A stretch of 64,000 nucleotides of DNA from Sandaracinus amylolyticus (GCF_021631985.1 NZ_CP070225.1:930001-994000); one strand, 5' to 3'; counted from the stretch's first letter, positions 33,364-43,575 are shown. Numbers and translations: made by a program. Notes: generated by a model not told the origin, from the sequence alone.

Positions 33364-36116
33364 TGGCCCAGCGTATCGTCGCAGGATGTGCAGGGCTGAC
33401 GACCGACATCTCGCCGCTTCGTACGGCTGAGGTCGGTGGACTCCGCTCCGCTGATGACGTTGTGATCGAGCAGCCTGGCGTTGCTGTCCCTCGTCCCGGC
33501 TTCGACCTGCACGCGAGCAAGGTCTCGTCGCAGCGCCCTCGCGTGCTGCACTGGTACAAGACCCAGAACATCGTCGCCTCGTGGGATGGCTCATCGACAT
33601 GGGCCGTCGAGAACACGTCGAACACGATCAGCGGAACTGCGGAACCACTCGACAGCTTGAAGAGCTTCGTTCAGTTCGCTGAAGCGCGAGACAACCTCTA
33701 CTGGTGCGCGAAAGACGGCGTTTGGAAGATCACGAACGTCGTGGACACCACAGCCGAGCAGGCTGGGATGCACGAGGCCACTAGCGGTCTCTTCTCCATC
33801 GCTACCGTCGGCGCTGTCGCTATCCCGAACAACACGGTTCGCGCGTGGCGCTGGTGCTTCACAAAGCGTGACGCGAACGGCCTCGTAGTGCGCTCCGCGC
33901 CCTCGCCCTGGCAGTCGTACGAGAACACGACGGGCGGGACGATCGACATGAACTGGATCATCGCACTGCCGAACTACGTTGCAGCAGGTGATCAGATCGA
34001 GCTCTATGCGTCGCAGACCGTCCCGAGCGGCGACACGCCTTCGGACATGATGTACCTCTCGAAGCGGTACACGGTGACGAGCGGCGACGTCACAGCTGGC
34101 TATGCGACCGTGAAGGACGCTCGTACGGATGCTGACCTCGGCGCCGAGCTGTACACGAACCCAACGCGCGAAGGTCTCTTGAAGGCCAACGGTCGCCCAC
34201 CAGCGTGCGGCGCGGTCACTCGTTGGTCCGACTGCATGTGGTTCGGTCGCACTGTCGGACCGTGGACGAGTGCGATCGAGATCGTGAGCGTCACTGGCTC
34301 GACGTCGACGGACGGTCTCGAAGGGCTCCAGCGACTCTCACTCAGTGGGACCGCGACGAACGGCAACCCCACGTTGACCGGGTTTGCGTCCACCACGAGC
34401 GTCGTCGTTGGCCAACTCGTGACCGACAACGGGAGCCCTGGCTCGACTGGCGGAACGATACCTGTCGGCGCGACGGTACTCGGCAAGACCGCAACGACCG
34501 TCACTCTCAGTGCGAACGCGACAGCAAGCGGTGCTGTGACCGCACGCTTCCACGACGTGATCACGGTGGACGGCCAGGCGTACTACGCGAGCGGCACCAC
34601 CAGCTCTTCGTCTGGGCTCACCTATCCAACTTTTGGCGTGTACTCGGGCGATCCTGAGCGCACGGCGCGTGAGCTTGCGTTCGTCATCTCGCTGACGTCG
34701 TCCACGGTCTTCGGCTACGCGATCGAAGATCCCTACTCACCGACCGACGTCTATGGCAACGCGACCAAGGGCACGCTCGTGGTTCGTTCCGTCGCTCTCG
34801 ATGACTCTCAGTGGGCCGTGACGAGCACTCGTGATGGTGCGCTCTCCTACGAGGTCAACGCGTCGGGTGGCGTGCTCGTCTCACGTGACGACCGAAAGAA
34901 TGCTGTTTTCTACAGCAAGCCCGGTGAACCCGAGCACGTACCGGAGATCAACTACATCACGATCGGCGACGAGGCTGAACCTATCGTCGCGTTCGCTCCA
35001 CTGCGTGCGGCGATGCTCGTCTTCAAGCGTGATGGCGTCTTCCGCATCACGGGCTCGCCCCCTGATGGATGGCGTGTGGACCTTCTCGAACCGACCGTGC
35101 GCGCGCTCCGAGCTGAGTGCGTCGCGGTGATGGGCTCCGAGGCGTACGTGTGGGCTGGCGATGGAATGTACGTGGTGGACGAGAGTGGCGCGCGGAACAT
35201 CTCCGACGGCGCGATCAGCCAAACGCTGAAGCCTCTCGCTGAGCGTGCGTACGTCGCTGCGCTCACAACACCTTGGGTTGCGACTTGGTCAGCGCGTGGT
35301 CTCGTGCTCATCGCCGCTCCTACGGCTTTCGGCACGGGCGCTCCATCGCAGGTCTTCTGCTACTCGACGCACTCGCGAGCGTGGACTCGCTGGACGTGTT
35401 CGGCGTACTGCGCACGTGAGGCACCCTCGCTCGGCTCGATGCGCATCGCTCGTGGTGGCTCCTACTGGGAGATCCGCGCATCGAGAAATCAGTACGGTAG
35501 TTTCGTCCAAGCTGATCGGTCCTACACGCCGTCAGCGTGGACCTACGACGCGAGCGGGCCGACGGTAACGCTCACGCCCGCGCAGCGCGGCGATTGGGTC
35601 CCCGCAGCTTGCCACTGGGTGCAGGCGACCATCGGCGGCACCATCTACTACCGTCGCGTCACGGAAGCGCAGCTCTCAGGCAGTGACTACGTGCTCACGC
35701 TGGAGACTGCATTCCCAGTAGGCGCGCAGAGTTCACTCCGAGCCCTCGAAGGCTTCGAAGCTGTCGTGGAGTGGCAGGCGCTGACGCCAGGCACACCGGC
35801 AACCACAGGGCTCTGGAGCGAAGTCCAAGGGCTCTTCGACTGGTCGACACCGCTCGTCGCTGGTGGCTCGGTGCCATCATCAGCACGCGTCGAAGTTGGC
35901 GCATCAGCGAACGGCACCACAGCCGCGGAGACGGTGACATGGACGGGCGCCTACGAGCAGACGCCTACGCTGATCGCACGTGTGGGTACACCTCGTGATG
36001 TCGCGCGTAGCGCTCACTTCTATCCGCACGTCAGCACGTGCGATCTGCTCATCCCTTGGCGTCTCGTGGGCGTCGCAGCGGTCTTTGAGCCGGTGAGCCA
36101 GAGGACCAACAGATGA
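33363..36116 (+). CDS. Large tail hub/stabilisation protein (P22 gp10-like position)
   Basis: 917 residues, beta-rich throughout with many Gly/Thr/Ser/Trp, starting MAQRIVAGCAGLTTDISPLR. Repeated strand patterns such as LVIAAPTAFGTGAPSQVFCY and ARGGSYWEIRASRNQYGSFV suggest a propeller-like fold. In short-tailed phages the big beta-rich protein after the adaptor closes the tail channel. It overlaps the next gene by ATGA. Function inferred from position and size. Confidence 0.6.
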   Translation: MAQRIVAGCAGLTTDISPLRTAEVGGLRSADDVVIEQPGVAVPRPGFDLHASKVSSQRPRVLHWYKTQNIVASWDGSSTWAVENTSNTISGTAEPLDSLKSFVQFAEARDNLYWCAKDGVWKITNVVDTTAEQAGMHEATSGLFSIATVGAVAIPNNTVRAWRWCFTKRDANGLVVRSAPSPWQSYENTTGGTIDMNWIIALPNYVAAGDQIELYASQTVPSGDTPSDMMYLSKRYTVTSGDVTAGYATVKDARTDADLGAELYTNPTREGLLKANGRPPACGAVTRWSDCMWFGRTVGPWTSAIEIVSVTGSTSTDGLEGLQRLSLSGTATNGNPTLTGFASTTSVVVGQLVTDNGSPGSTGGTIPVGATVLGKTATTVTLSANATASGAVTARFHDVITVDGQAYYASGTTSSSSGLTYPTFGVYSGDPERTARELAFVISLTSSTVFGYAIEDPYSPTDVYGNATKGTLVVRSVALDDSQWAVTSTRDGALSYEVNASGGVLVSRDDRKNAVFYSKPGEPEHVPEINYITIGDEAEPIVAFAPLRAAMLVFKRDGVFRITGSPPDGWRVDLLEPTVRALRAECVAVMGSEAYVWAGDGMYVVDESGARNISDGAISQTLKPLAERAYVAALTTPWVATWSARGLVLIAAPTAFGTGAPSQVFCYSTHSRAWTRWTCSAYCAREAPSLGSMRIARGGSYWEIRASRNQYGSFVQADRSYTPSAWTYDASGPTVTLTPAQRGDWVPAACHWVQATIGGTIYYRRVTEAQLSGSDYVLTLETAFPVGAQSSLRALEGFEAVVEWQALTPGTPATTGLWSEVQGLFDWSTPLVAGGSVPSSARVEVGASANGTTAAETVTWTGAYEQTPTLIARVGTPRDVARSAHFYPHVSTCDLLIPWRLVGVAAVFEPVSQRTNR

Positions 36117-36481
36117 GCCGACTTCGATTCGATCCGATGCCTGAGAAGTACGAGCGCGCCCGCAAGGTCGTGGACGAGTCCTTCCGCTCGCTCCGGGAAG
36201 TGCTCGATCGCGGCTTCCGCTGGAGAGAACAGGTCGGGGGCGTCGTGGACACCGTGATCGACACCGACCAACTCCCAGTGCTGATCGACGTGCCCGGCGT
36301 GAAGACCAAACCGCTTGCTGTCTTCCTACTGCGAGCGGTCCCGCAGCGCACGAGCGACGGCAAGGTCATCACCAGCCCTGCAGTGCAATGGGAGTGGCGC
36401 AGCGGCGCGCTGCTCGTGCACAGCGTGGACGGGCTTGCAGCTTCAACAAGATACAACGCGACGATCGCAGTAATGGAGTAG
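36113..36481 (+). CDS. Small structural protein, unknown
   Basis: 122 residues, translationally coupled (ATGA) to the hub gene. N-terminal charged helix (PEKYERARKVVDESFRSLRE) then a beta-rich half (LLRAVPQRTSDGKVITSPAV; WEWRSGALLVHSVDGLAAST). Probably a minor tail or fibre-attachment protein, by position only. Confidence 0.65.
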   Translation: MSRLRFDPMPEKYERARKVVDESFRSLREVLDRGFRWREQVGGVVDTVIDTDQLPVLIDVPGVKTKPLAVFLLRAVPQRTSDGKVITSPAVQWEWRSGALLVHSVDGLAASTRYNATIAVME

Positions 36482-36486
36482 ATGCA

Positions 36487-37662
36487 ATGGCTGGATGGGG
36501 CAATACCTCCGATGAAACAGTGCGCCTCGTTACCCGTCTTCAGCAGCAGACGGGACGCGGCTACGCAGACGCCGATCGCGATGGTCGCGACGACGCGACG
36601 GGTCAGACCTTGAATGAGTGGATCAACATCGCTCAGAACGAGGTCGATACGCGCGAACGTGGCCAGGCTCAAGAGCGCCGACTTCTAGAGCGTCGCCAGG
36701 GCGAAGCCTATGAACAGGAGTACGAGGAGTACGTAAGCAGCGGTCAGCGCCAGCGCGACATCGATGCTGGTCGCGAACCGATGGCGCCTCCTGGTTCACC
36801 AGGCTCACCACAATCGACTTGGGATGGGCGCGGCGGGAGTGGCTACACGGATGGTCGTGATCCTGCTCTCCGTGACTTCGACGAAGCATCAGGTGGCATT
36901 CCGATCTGGGGTTGGCTGTCTGGTGCAGACGCGAGAAACGCCGCAAGCGAGGGTGAACGACAAGCCGCAATGAATCGCGGCATGTGGGCCGACCTTGGGC
37001 GCTACGCTCCGTCTGCTGATGATCTGACCGTCGACTACGAGCAGTACGACTCGAACGAGCTGGGCAACGCGCGAGCGGACCAGATGTCGATCGACGTCCA
37101 GCGAGATGCCCTCCGTGGCCTGCAGGACGTCTATCGATCAGGTGGCATGACGGCCGCCGATCATGCTCGTCAGCAACTCGCTCGTCAGCAGACGGGCCAG
37201 GCTACCCGTGCCCAGCGTGACGCTGAACTCGCAGCCCTCGAAGCACGCGGCATGGGTGGATCAGGTGCAGCCCTCGCAGCTCGTCTCGCGTCACAGCAGG
37301 CTGGCGTGATGGGGCTCTCTGCAGCCGATGCCCAGATGCAGATCGAGGCACAGCAACGCGCGCTCCAGGCCATGCAGGCAGCGGGTGCCGCTGCTGGTCA
37401 GATGCGTGGGCAGTCGTGGCAGGAAGACGCTACGCGCCGCAGTGCCATCGATGAGTTCAACCGCGCGAACACCGACCAGCGCAACCGCACGCGTGACTCA
37501 AGAGCTGCAGCTCGTCAGCAGGCTTATCAGAACCGTGAGCGCATGGTGGCAGGCGCGACGAACCAGTACTCAACCGATGTCTCTCGTCGCCAGGCAGAAG
37601 GTCAGCGCGAGGACAACGCGAACGCAAGTCTCACGAACCTGATCGGCACGGTCATCAGCTGA
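36487..37662 (+). CDS. Glutamine/alanine-rich ejection-type protein
   Basis: 391 residues from ATG 36487, 6 bases after the previous stop. Strongly helical and rich in Gln, Arg and Ala (RNRTRDSRAAARQQAYQNRE; QMQIEAQQRALQAMQAAGAA), with a disordered Pro/Gly/Ser section near 105-140. Long helical Ala/Gln-rich proteins after the tail genes are typical of ejection (internal virion) proteins, which podoviruses inject to extend the DNA channel. Confidence 0.65.
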   Translation: MAGWGNTSDETVRLVTRLQQQTGRGYADADRDGRDDATGQTLNEWINIAQNEVDTRERGQAQERRLLERRQGEAYEQEYEEYVSSGQRQRDIDAGREPMAPPGSPGSPQSTWDGRGGSGYTDGRDPALRDFDEASGGIPIWGWLSGADARNAASEGERQAAMNRGMWADLGRYAPSADDLTVDYEQYDSNELGNARADQMSIDVQRDALRGLQDVYRSGGMTAADHARQQLARQQTGQATRAQRDAELAALEARGMGGSGAALAARLASQQAGVMGLSAADAQMQIEAQQRALQAMQAAGAAAGQMRGQSWQEDATRRSAIDEFNRANTDQRNRTRDSRAAARQQAYQNRERMVAGATNQYSTDVSRRQAEGQREDNANASLTNLIGTVIS

Positions 37663-37668
37663 GGTCAC

Positions 37669-39181
37669 ATGGCGATCACTCTCGACCCACTCTCAATCAC
37701 TGCCCGACCGGAGGACGACGAACAGCGTCGTCGCGACGAAGAGGCCATGCGTGCTGCCGAAGAGGCGACGCGTGATGCTCTCCGTGCGCTCCAGGCACCT
37801 CTTGCTGTTCCCTCTCCAACACGACCAGGAGAGGCAGCAGACGCTGTTGCACAAGCCGAGGGTCGCACGCCTCAGGTAGCTCCTGCGTCGAGCCCCGAGC
37901 CGTACCGAGGGAGCGACCGCACGCCGTACTCGCAGATGCCAGGTGCGACCGTCCAGCCTGGTGGAGCGGTCACGTTCCCTGGTGTGCCCCAGACCCGTGA
38001 GAGCATTGCAGCGTTCCAGCGCGCTCGCGACGGTGGAGAACTGGCGCCCCCACCAGCTCGCTCGAGCGTGGTCCTTCCTCGCGAAGACGAGATTGCGATC
38101 ACGCGTCCAACGAGTGCGCCTGACATGGACTTCTCACAGGAAGATCCTGAAGCGCTCGCTCGTGAAGGCGCGCGACTGCAGTCACCTACGTTCCGCGCTC
38201 CGATGCCGGATATGCGCGCGTTGATCGGCCAGCGTCGACCAGGCAACATCGACTTGAACAGCCGTCCCGTCGTGCGCAACGCCGACGGCTCGATTTCTAC
38301 GGTGCGTAGCGCGTCGTTCGGTACCGATGCGGGCGAAGTGCTCGTGCCCACTGTCAGCGATGACGGCCGTGTGATGAGCGACGAAGATGCGTTCGCAGAG
38401 TACCGACGCACGGGCCGACACCTCGGTGTGTTCGACTCGCCTGCGAGCGCTACGGCATACGCTGAACGCCTCCACGATCGGCAGGCTGACCAGTACGCCG
38501 ATCGAGCGCCTCTTGCTGACGCTGCACGTCCTGACGCTGGCGTTCGGAAGCCACAGCTTGCGCCTCCTGGTCGCATGGATGAGGGGCTTCCCAGCCTGTC
38601 GGACATCGAACGTGAGCGCGGTCTCGATGTGCCGCGCGAGATCCTACACCGCATCGGTGCCGGTCTTCGTGCAGCTGCTGGCAACAACACAGCTCCGTTC
38701 GCCTCCAACGCAGATCGTCTACAGCAGCGTCGAGAGCAGGGCCTTCGTGTTGCTCGCGCTGAGAAGCGTGAAGCCATTCAAGACGATGAGCAGCGCCGAC
38801 GCCTCGACGTGCAGGAACAGCGTCAGCAGCGACAGCTGGACCTGGCAGCACGCCAGGAAGAGCGACAGGCCGCACTTGCTGCAACTCGTGAAGAGCGTCA
38901 GGCGCGTCTTGCTGATGCCCAGCTCGCGTACCAGCAAGCGCGCACCGAGCAGGAGCGCACGCGTGCTCTGACCGCACTCCGTCGCGAGGACCCACAGTCG
39001 TCCGAGTCTGGTCGCGCTCGCGATCGCTACGTACTCGCAGTGATGGAGCGCGAACGCCTTCGTCCCGAGGGTCAACGTCGATCAGCTGCTGATGTTGCTG
39101 CCGAGGTTCGTGGCCTCAGTGCAGCGGACATCGAAGCACTTGAACGCCGTCTCGGCTCCGTGACCTACGGCACCCGTACTA
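37669..39181 (+). pseudogene. Ejection/internal virion protein, 5' part (split by IS630)
   Basis: Codons 1-504 of a gene cut by an insertion sequence at TA 39180-39181. The truncated frame reads a further 20 bases into the element and stops at 39201. Visible parts: a Pro/Arg-rich disordered N-terminus, a compact domain around GNIDLNSRPVVRNADGSIST and VLVPTVSDDGRVMSDEDAF (~195-285, seen in other large phage virion proteins), then a long Gln/Arg/Glu helix (QRQQRQLDLAARQEERQAAL). Removing the element restores one open frame of 779 residues with the part at 40396-41222. Confidence 0.85.
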
Positions 39182-39934
39182 GTGTCTCGACCGTGACGTA
39201 ACGAGCCCGGCGTATCGGAAGACGCGCCGGGCGTCGGCGACGCGAAACGTCCAGTTGATGCCGCGACGCTTACGATCTGCGCGGCGATTCCACGCGCTGA
39301 CTTCGTGCCGCAGAGTCGCGAGATCGCCGATACGGCGTCGGCCGAGGCACTCGCGGACGACGAGGCTCACCTCCATCTCGGCGGCGTTGAGCCAGCTCGC
39401 GTGCTTCGGCGTGAAGTGCACCGTGAAGCGCCGCCATAGCGCACGGCCCTGCTGAGGCCCGAGCGCATCGATCAGGCACTTCTCCGAGTGCGTGCTCAGG
39501 TTGTCGACGACCAGATGAATCGTGCGAGCGCGTTTGTAGCGGCGCGCGATCCGCTTCAGCGCTTTCGCGAACGATGGGCCGGCGCGATCGCGCGTGGCGT
39601 GCGTCAGCCGTCGCCCGGTCAGAGCTTCGATGATGCAGAAGATGTTCGCTGTTCCGCGCCGCACGTACTCGTAGTCGACGCGCGCGATCTTGCCCGGCGA
39701 CATGGCCGTCCCGTCTCGCGCCGCATCGCGCAGCGGCACAGGGCGCTCGTCCAGGCACACGACGGGCTCTCGTTCGTCGTGCTTGCGTGCGTACAGCTCG
39801 AGCACGTCCTCCATCCGATCGATGAACTCGTCATCGACGGCGGGGACGCACCACATTTTTTTCCCGCCACGGCTTGAGGCCGTGGCTCGCGAGCGTGACC
39901 CGGACCGTCTCGCGACCGATCTCGTCGACGACAC
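39179..39934 (-). CDS. IS630 transposase, catalytic DDE part
   Basis: The catalytic half of the transposase. DDE residues are visible: Asp in VVCLDERPVPLRD, Asp in IHLVVDNLSTHSE and Glu in WLNAAEMEVSLVVRECL. It has no good start; expression would come from the upstream frame by slippage on seven A's (minus strand, 39862-39856), which requires skipping one base. Its stop codon TAG (39181-39179) is formed by the TA target duplication plus the adjacent phage base, so termination depends on the insertion site. Confidence 0.85.
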   Translation of the reverse strand: MSSTRSVARRSGSRSRATASSRGGKKMWCVPAVDDEFIDRMEDVLELYARKHDEREPVVCLDERPVPLRDAARDGTAMSPGKIARVDYEYVRRGTANIFCIIEALTGRRLTHATRDRAGPSFAKALKRIARRYKRARTIHLVVDNLSTHSEKCLIDALGPQQGRALWRRFTVHFTPKHASWLNAAEMEVSLVVRECLGRRRIGDLATLRHEVSAWNRRADRKRRGINWTFRVADARRVFRYAGLVTSRSRH

Positions 39935-40393
39935 CTCGCTTCACGACTTGTTCGGCGATGAGCCGCACGGTCCATCGCGCGTGCCCTTCGGGCGGTGGGC
40001 CGCAGACCATCGCGACGATCGCGGCCTCCTGCGCGCTGTCGAGCTTCCGCTCCGGGTGCGGACGCGGGTCATCAGACAACGCCGCGTCCAGACCTCGCTC
40101 CGCATAGCGCTTGGCGACACGCGAAACCTCTCGCGGGTAACCCCCGACTGCGATCGCCGTAGCTCGGACCGACATGCCCTCGTCGAGGAGAAGCAGCGTG
40201 CGGATCCGACGCCACTGGCGCGCCGTGAGTCGCTCCCGATGGCTACCGCGCCCCCTCGCGCGAAGGAGCTCGCGGTCTGCCTCGGACAGCTCCAGCCCTG
40301 TGAACCTCGCAGTCGGCTTCACAGACTGCTGTAGATCAGACTCCCGATCGCGGCGCAAGGGCCGACGTGATCACCGCGTCGCGGTCGGGACAC
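39182..40393 (-). mobile_element. IS630-family insertion sequence, 1212 bp
   Basis: Imperfect terminal inverted repeats (left TGTCTCGACCGTGACGT, right end reverse-complemented TGTCCCGACCGCGACGC) and flanking TA at 39180-39181 and 40394-40395, the target duplication typical of IS630/Tc1-mariner elements. It carries two overlapping transposase frames on the minus strand. Excising it with one TA restores the interrupted phage gene in frame, which fixes the boundaries. Confidence 0.93.
39831..40358 (-). CDS. IS630 transposase, N-terminal DNA-binding part
   Basis: 175 residues from TTG 40358 (GTG 40322 is an alternative). Contains the paired helix-turn-helix of IS630 transposases: QWRRIRTLLLLDEGMSVRAT ... 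GGYPREVSRVAKRYAERG, then ALSDDPRPHPERKLDSAQEA and WTVRLIAEQVVKRGVVDEIG. It overlaps the catalytic frame over an A7 tract, fitting a two-frame transposase or a frameshifted inactive one. Confidence 0.85.
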   Translation of the reverse strand: MRRDRESDLQQSVKPTARFTGLELSEADRELLRARGRGSHRERLTARQWRRIRTLLLLDEGMSVRATAIAVGGYPREVSRVAKRYAERGLDAALSDDPRPHPERKLDSAQEAAIVAMVCGPPPEGHARWTVRLIAEQVVKRGVVDEIGRETVRVTLASHGLKPWREKNVVRPRRR

Positions 40394-40395
40394 TA

Positions 40396-41222
40396 GCCGT
40401 GCAGGCACTGGAACGGGTGGTGGGGGTGGTCCTGTCGCGCCTGGTCGTGGTGGTGGTGTCGCTGCCGCATACGGTGCGCGCCTCGACGAAGCAGTGACGT
40501 CGGGTCGCGTCTCACAGGAGGTCGCCGATGGTCTTCGTGCAGACCTCGGAAGCTCTGACCGACGTGTTCGCGATCGCGCGATCAGCACCGTCGATGACCT
40601 CACACCCGCCCAAGCACGTCGTGAGATCGGCCGTGGCGTGTACGTCAGCAGTGCGATCGTCGATGACACGATGGCGCGCAGCATGTTCAACAGCTTGGTC
40701 GGCTTCCGCGAACAGCGTGGATCACTCGAAGCACTCGCAGACATCGCGAATCGCTACGGTGCCTCAGCTGCGATCGACCGTGAGGCCGCTGGCGAGCTGG
40801 CCGCACCGATGTCTCGTCTCATGGCGATGGTCGCGAACCTCGAAGGCTCCGGCATCATTGGTCCAGGCGACCTGCCACGCATCCAAGCGGCGTTGCCCAA
40901 CCCACAGAACCTTGTGGGTATGACGTTCGGTCAGCTGGACGGTTCGCTCCGTGGCTTCCGTCGCGAGATCGAGGCTTCAGTCCGCGCGCGTCTGGAGTTC
41001 GCAGGTGCTGACCAGGAGTCGATCAACAACGCCCTTCGCTACATCCGAGAGGGTCTCGGCAACGTAGGTGGTGGGGCACGCGCTGGATCAGGCAGTGGAT
41101 CAGGTTCACCACGCCGCTATCGCATCACGCGCACCAGTACCGGTGAATCCACAGTCCGCGATGCCGCAACGGCTGACCAGTTCCGTGGTGTGTCTGGATT
41201 CACTGTAGAGGAGATTCGCTAA
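40396..41222 (+). pseudogene. Ejection/internal virion protein, 3' part (split by IS630)
   Basis: The remaining 275 codons of the interrupted gene, in frame with the 5' part once the element and one TA are removed. A Gly-rich segment (GTGTGGGGGPVAPGRGGG) leads into helical sequence (VSQEVADGLRADLGSSDRR; RLMAMVANLEGSGIIGPGDL) and a Gly/Ser linker with RYRITRTSTGESTVRDAA near the end. A short open piece starts at 40494 but lacks its native N-terminus. The stop TAA shares bases with the next ATG (41222). Confidence 0.85.
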
Positions 41223-43171
41223 TGCCGGGACCAGACGATCTCTTTGAATCACTTCTGGCCGAAGATGCGAACGAGCCGCGCATGCGCCAAACGCGGCGCA
41301 CCGTGCTCGACGAAGTTCACGTAGAGGGCGACGCTAACGGCCGTCGTGGTCGCACTCGTATGGGCCGTGGTGGGCGTGTCGAGATGGGCGAGCTGGTGGA
41401 CGCGAACGCTCCACTTGATGACGTGGGTACTACTCGCGTCGCGCTGCCTGATCCCGTCGTGGTTCAGGTCAGCCCCGAAGAGCGTGCGGAGCGTGAGCGT
41501 CGTCGTGCACGCGAGCAGTACGACCAGGAGGCCGAGCAGCACTCGCCTTTCTGGGATGCGCTCTACTCGATCACGAACGCTCCTGACGCGATGGTGGGTG
41601 ACGCGCGTCGTCGCACTGGTGAGCGAATCTCACGTGCCTGGGGTCGCTTCCGCGACGACCCTGTGGGCACGATGGGCGCTGCAGCGTCTGGAGCGATGCA
41701 GGGCATCTCTGGTGGCCTCGCAGACGAAGTGCTTGGCCTCGCGATCTCGAACACGATCATGGGCCCTGAAGATCCCGCAGAGGGCATCCACATCGCCCGA
41801 GAGAGCCGAGATTCACTGCGTGGCCGCGCACCTGAAGTGCATGGCGCGTCGGAGGTCGGAGGCATGGCCTTGGGTGCACTCGCTGGACCCTCGATCCCAG
41901 CAACGCAGGCACCAGGGATGCTCGGTACTGCCGGACGTGTTGGGGCGAGCGCAGCCACGGGTGCGCTCTACGGTGGTGCCTCGTCGGTCGGCTACGGCGA
42001 TCCCAACTCGCTCGACGAAGCTGGCGAACTGGCAGTTACTGGGGGCGCGTTCGGTGCCGGAGCTGGAGCGCTCGGAGGCGTCGTGGGGGAGACGCTCCGT
42101 GGTCCAACGAGTCGCTTCGTGGAGCGCCTTGGACGCGCGCGCGATGATCAGCTGCTCGGCGCTACGACGAGTGCGGGACGCGGCGACACGGCGATCCGCA
42201 ACTTCGTTCGGGGTGGTCAGGATGCAGTCGAAGCACGAGGGCGCGCAGCTGAGACGCTCCGAGAGACAGGAGCGATCCCGAGCGTTGGAACCGTGCGCAC
42301 GGTTCAGGCTCGACTTGAACGAGCGCAGCGAGAAGCCATCGAGACGATGGACGGTATCGCCCAAGACATGGCCGGTGGTGGTCCGACTAGTGAAGAGATC
42401 GCGACACGCATTCGATCGAGCACACCGCGCCAAGCGACAGCCGCTCCCCAGCGTGAAGCGATGGAGCGCCTGGCAGAACAGATCCAGGAGACGTACGGGA
42501 GCAACCCGGTCCCCTACAGCGACATCGTGGAGGAAGCCCGCAGACTGCGTCAGGCAGGTGCCTACCAGTCGCGCCAGGGCCAGACCGTCAGCATGACCCG
42601 AGAGGGGCTGCAGGAGGTCACAGAGGCGATCCGCGGCGCCTACGACGATGCGGTAGAGTCGGCCCTTGGTGCAGACCGACGCGCAGCGTACCAGGCAGCA
42701 CGACGACGTTACGCAGTGCTGGAGCGCGGCCTAGAGAACGCGGAGACAGGCACATCAGCGGCAGCTGGTAATCGCTTCGCCGGTCTGTCGGAACAGCTTG
42801 GCTTCTACGGTGGGAGCGCTGGTGCTGGTGCAGGTATTGGCACTCTCTTGGGCGATGGCGGAAGTGGCGCCCTTGCTGGTGCTGGTGTCGCTCTCGCAGC
42901 ACGTGGCTTTCGCGCAGTGGAGCCCACGCTTCGAGCGAGTGGAGCGGATCTCGTCTACCGCATCGCCCAGAACTACCCGCGCTCGCTCGGACGCTACGCA
43001 CGTGTGATCCAGGAGGCTGGCGCACGCGGTGCCGGAGCACTCGCAGCCACGCACTACGTGCTCTCTCAGCGCGACGCCGAGTATCGGCGCCTCGTGCAGC
43101 AGTTCGAAGAGATGCAGGACGAAGACTCACTCCCAGAAGCCATCCGGCAGATCTCGGAGAGCGGAGAGTGA
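41222..43171 (+). CDS. Large ejection-type protein with Gly/Ala-rich hydrophobic middle
   Basis: 649 residues, start overlapping the previous stop. An acidic/basic N-terminus is followed by long Gly/Ala hydrophobic stretches (AAASGAMQGISGGLADEVLG; GAFGAGAGALGGVVGETLRG; GGSAGAGAGIGTLLGDGGSG) that could insert into a membrane, flanked by charged helices (QARLERAQREAIETMDGIAQ). This is the make-up of the big ejection proteins of podoviruses that form the trans-envelope channel. Ends in an acidic tail. No lytic transglycosylase motif seen. Confidence 0.65.
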   Translation: MPGPDDLFESLLAEDANEPRMRQTRRTVLDEVHVEGDANGRRGRTRMGRGGRVEMGELVDANAPLDDVGTTRVALPDPVVVQVSPEERAERERRRAREQYDQEAEQHSPFWDALYSITNAPDAMVGDARRRTGERISRAWGRFRDDPVGTMGAAASGAMQGISGGLADEVLGLAISNTIMGPEDPAEGIHIARESRDSLRGRAPEVHGASEVGGMALGALAGPSIPATQAPGMLGTAGRVGASAATGALYGGASSVGYGDPNSLDEAGELAVTGGAFGAGAGALGGVVGETLRGPTSRFVERLGRARDDQLLGATTSAGRGDTAIRNFVRGGQDAVEARGRAAETLRETGAIPSVGTVRTVQARLERAQREAIETMDGIAQDMAGGGPTSEEIATRIRSSTPRQATAAPQREAMERLAEQIQETYGSNPVPYSDIVEEARRLRQAGAYQSRQGQTVSMTREGLQEVTEAIRGAYDDAVESALGADRRAAYQAARRRYAVLERGLENAETGTSAAAGNRFAGLSEQLGFYGGSAGAGAGIGTLLGDGGSGALAGAGVALAARGFRAVEPTLRASGADLVYRIAQNYPRSLGRYARVIQEAGARGAGALAATHYVLSQRDAEYRRLVQQFEEMQDEDSLPEAIRQISESGE

Positions 43172-43205
43172 CTAGACTTGAACTAGAAAGACGATAGGAG
43201 TTGGT

Positions 43206-43571
43206 ATGTCAGATCTTCAAACACTCGCAGCCTCGGCGACGGCCCCACTATCAGGATCAGCGTCAGCGACAGACACACGTCCTTCCCAGCGTTTGGCTGG
43301 TACAGGGACGACCGAAGCAACCGTTACACACGGGCTCCAGGCAGGGCGTTTTGCGACGCTTATGGTCGGAGCTGCGGCAGTGCGAGTGTCATTCCGTAGT
43401 GCGTCGGGTGTTGCCACAGCAGTAGCCACGACTGACCTTATCGTACCGGCGTACGGCCGGTACGACTGGTACGTACAGGACTTCTCGCGCTTCCCATACG
43501 TCGAAGCCGCTGATGGTGCTGCGACCTATGAGGCTTGGGCTTGGTCGTCCAGCCTGAACAGCGTGCGGTGA
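43206..43571 (+). CDS. Small beta-rich virion-type protein
   Basis: 121 residues with AGGAG 5 bases upstream. Ser/Ala/Thr-rich N-terminus, then beta-rich sequence (ATVTHGLQAGRFATLMVGAA; AVRVSFRSASGVATAVATTD) and an aromatic C-terminal part (YGRYDWYVQDFSRFPYVEA). Likely a tail-tip, fibre base or decoration component next to the fibre gene; no family recognised. Confidence 0.65.
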   Translation: MSDLQTLAASATAPLSGSASATDTRPSQRLAGTGTTEATVTHGLQAGRFATLMVGAAAVRVSFRSASGVATAVATTDLIVPAYGRYDWYVQDFSRFPYVEAADGAATYEAWAWSSSLNSVR

Positions 43572-43575
43572 TCTC

